DNA of 6,988 nt, taken from Candidatus Cibiobacter qucibialis. Its GTDB lineage: Bacteria; Bacillota; Clostridia; Oscillospirales; Ruminococcaceae. The notes under the pieces were generated by a model, which did not search any database, had not been told where the DNA came from, and saw only the letters and a program-made list of their open reading frames with translations. The stretch is taken from positions 1 through 6,988 of the forward strand of contig SAUS01000099.1 in NCBI GenBank assembly GCA_004000625.1. The letters are read 5' to 3'. Within the stretch, counting starts at the first letter, position 1. Every line of letters starts with the position of its first letter. The position numbers were made by a program, and so were the translations under genes. Positions 6,935 to 6,988 of this stretch are shown piece after piece.

Positions 6935-6988
6935 GGCAATACCGCATAATTCTAAGTGCCGATACGGCGAGCGAGGTGCGGCAGATGC
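6935..6988. mobile_element. Second copy of the MITE, cut off by the window end
   Basis: The last 54 bases match the start of the element at 3602-3655 at 52 of 54 positions, beginning GGCAATACCGCATAATT in the same orientation. Only the left end is visible, so neither full length nor a target duplication can be checked. It lies upstream of the GH3 promoter. Confidence 0.85.

Noticed and set aside
6907..6935. CTTGGAA...TTCCAAG inverted repeat just before the second MITE copy
   Set aside because: It is only 7 bases with a 15-base loop in AT-rich DNA, and its last base overlaps the element end, so it is likely chance.

Overview
The window (about 7 kb, moderately GC-rich, Gram-positive-style AGGAGG ribosome binding sites, no signal peptides on any product) looks like chromosomal DNA from a gut Clostridia bacterium. 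The protein style, and a short repeat that I recall only loosely, suggest the Faecalibacterium/Gemmiger/Subdoligranulum group of Oscillospirales. That placement is inference.

Layout. Two transcription units converge on a perfect 18-bp stem-loop at 2003-2045. On the plus strand, a sugar-phosphate isomerase/epimerase-fold protein (67-921) and a GH88/GH105 unsaturated uronyl hydrolase (936-1985) lie 14 bp apart, each with a clear ribosome binding site. On the minus strand, reading leftward from about 6717, come a promoter, a domain-permuted GH3 beta-glycosidase with an extra C-terminal beta-sandwich (6673-3914), a 284-bp MITE-like element (3602-3885), a second GH105-type hydrolase (3557-2463), and a broken remnant (2451-2049). 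The remnant keeps the start and end of what looks like a GH28-type pectinase with the catalytic middle missing. A second, direct-orientation copy of the MITE end begins at 6935 and runs off the window, so the GH3 gene is bracketed by two copies.

Biology. This is an accessory glycan-use locus, most consistent with intracellular breakdown of pectin or rhamnogalacturonan oligosaccharides. The GH105 enzymes remove lyase-generated unsaturated uronic acid from the non-reducing end. The GH3 enzyme would trim neutral sugars. The isomerase-fold protein may act on a released sugar. No transporter, lyase or regulator gene lies inside the window. The most notable points are the MITE with terminal inverted repeats and a 4-bp target duplication inserted into the GH3-GH105 operon, the duplicate copy flanking GH3, and the eroded pectinase remnant. 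I found no sign of a wholly new defence or regulatory system.
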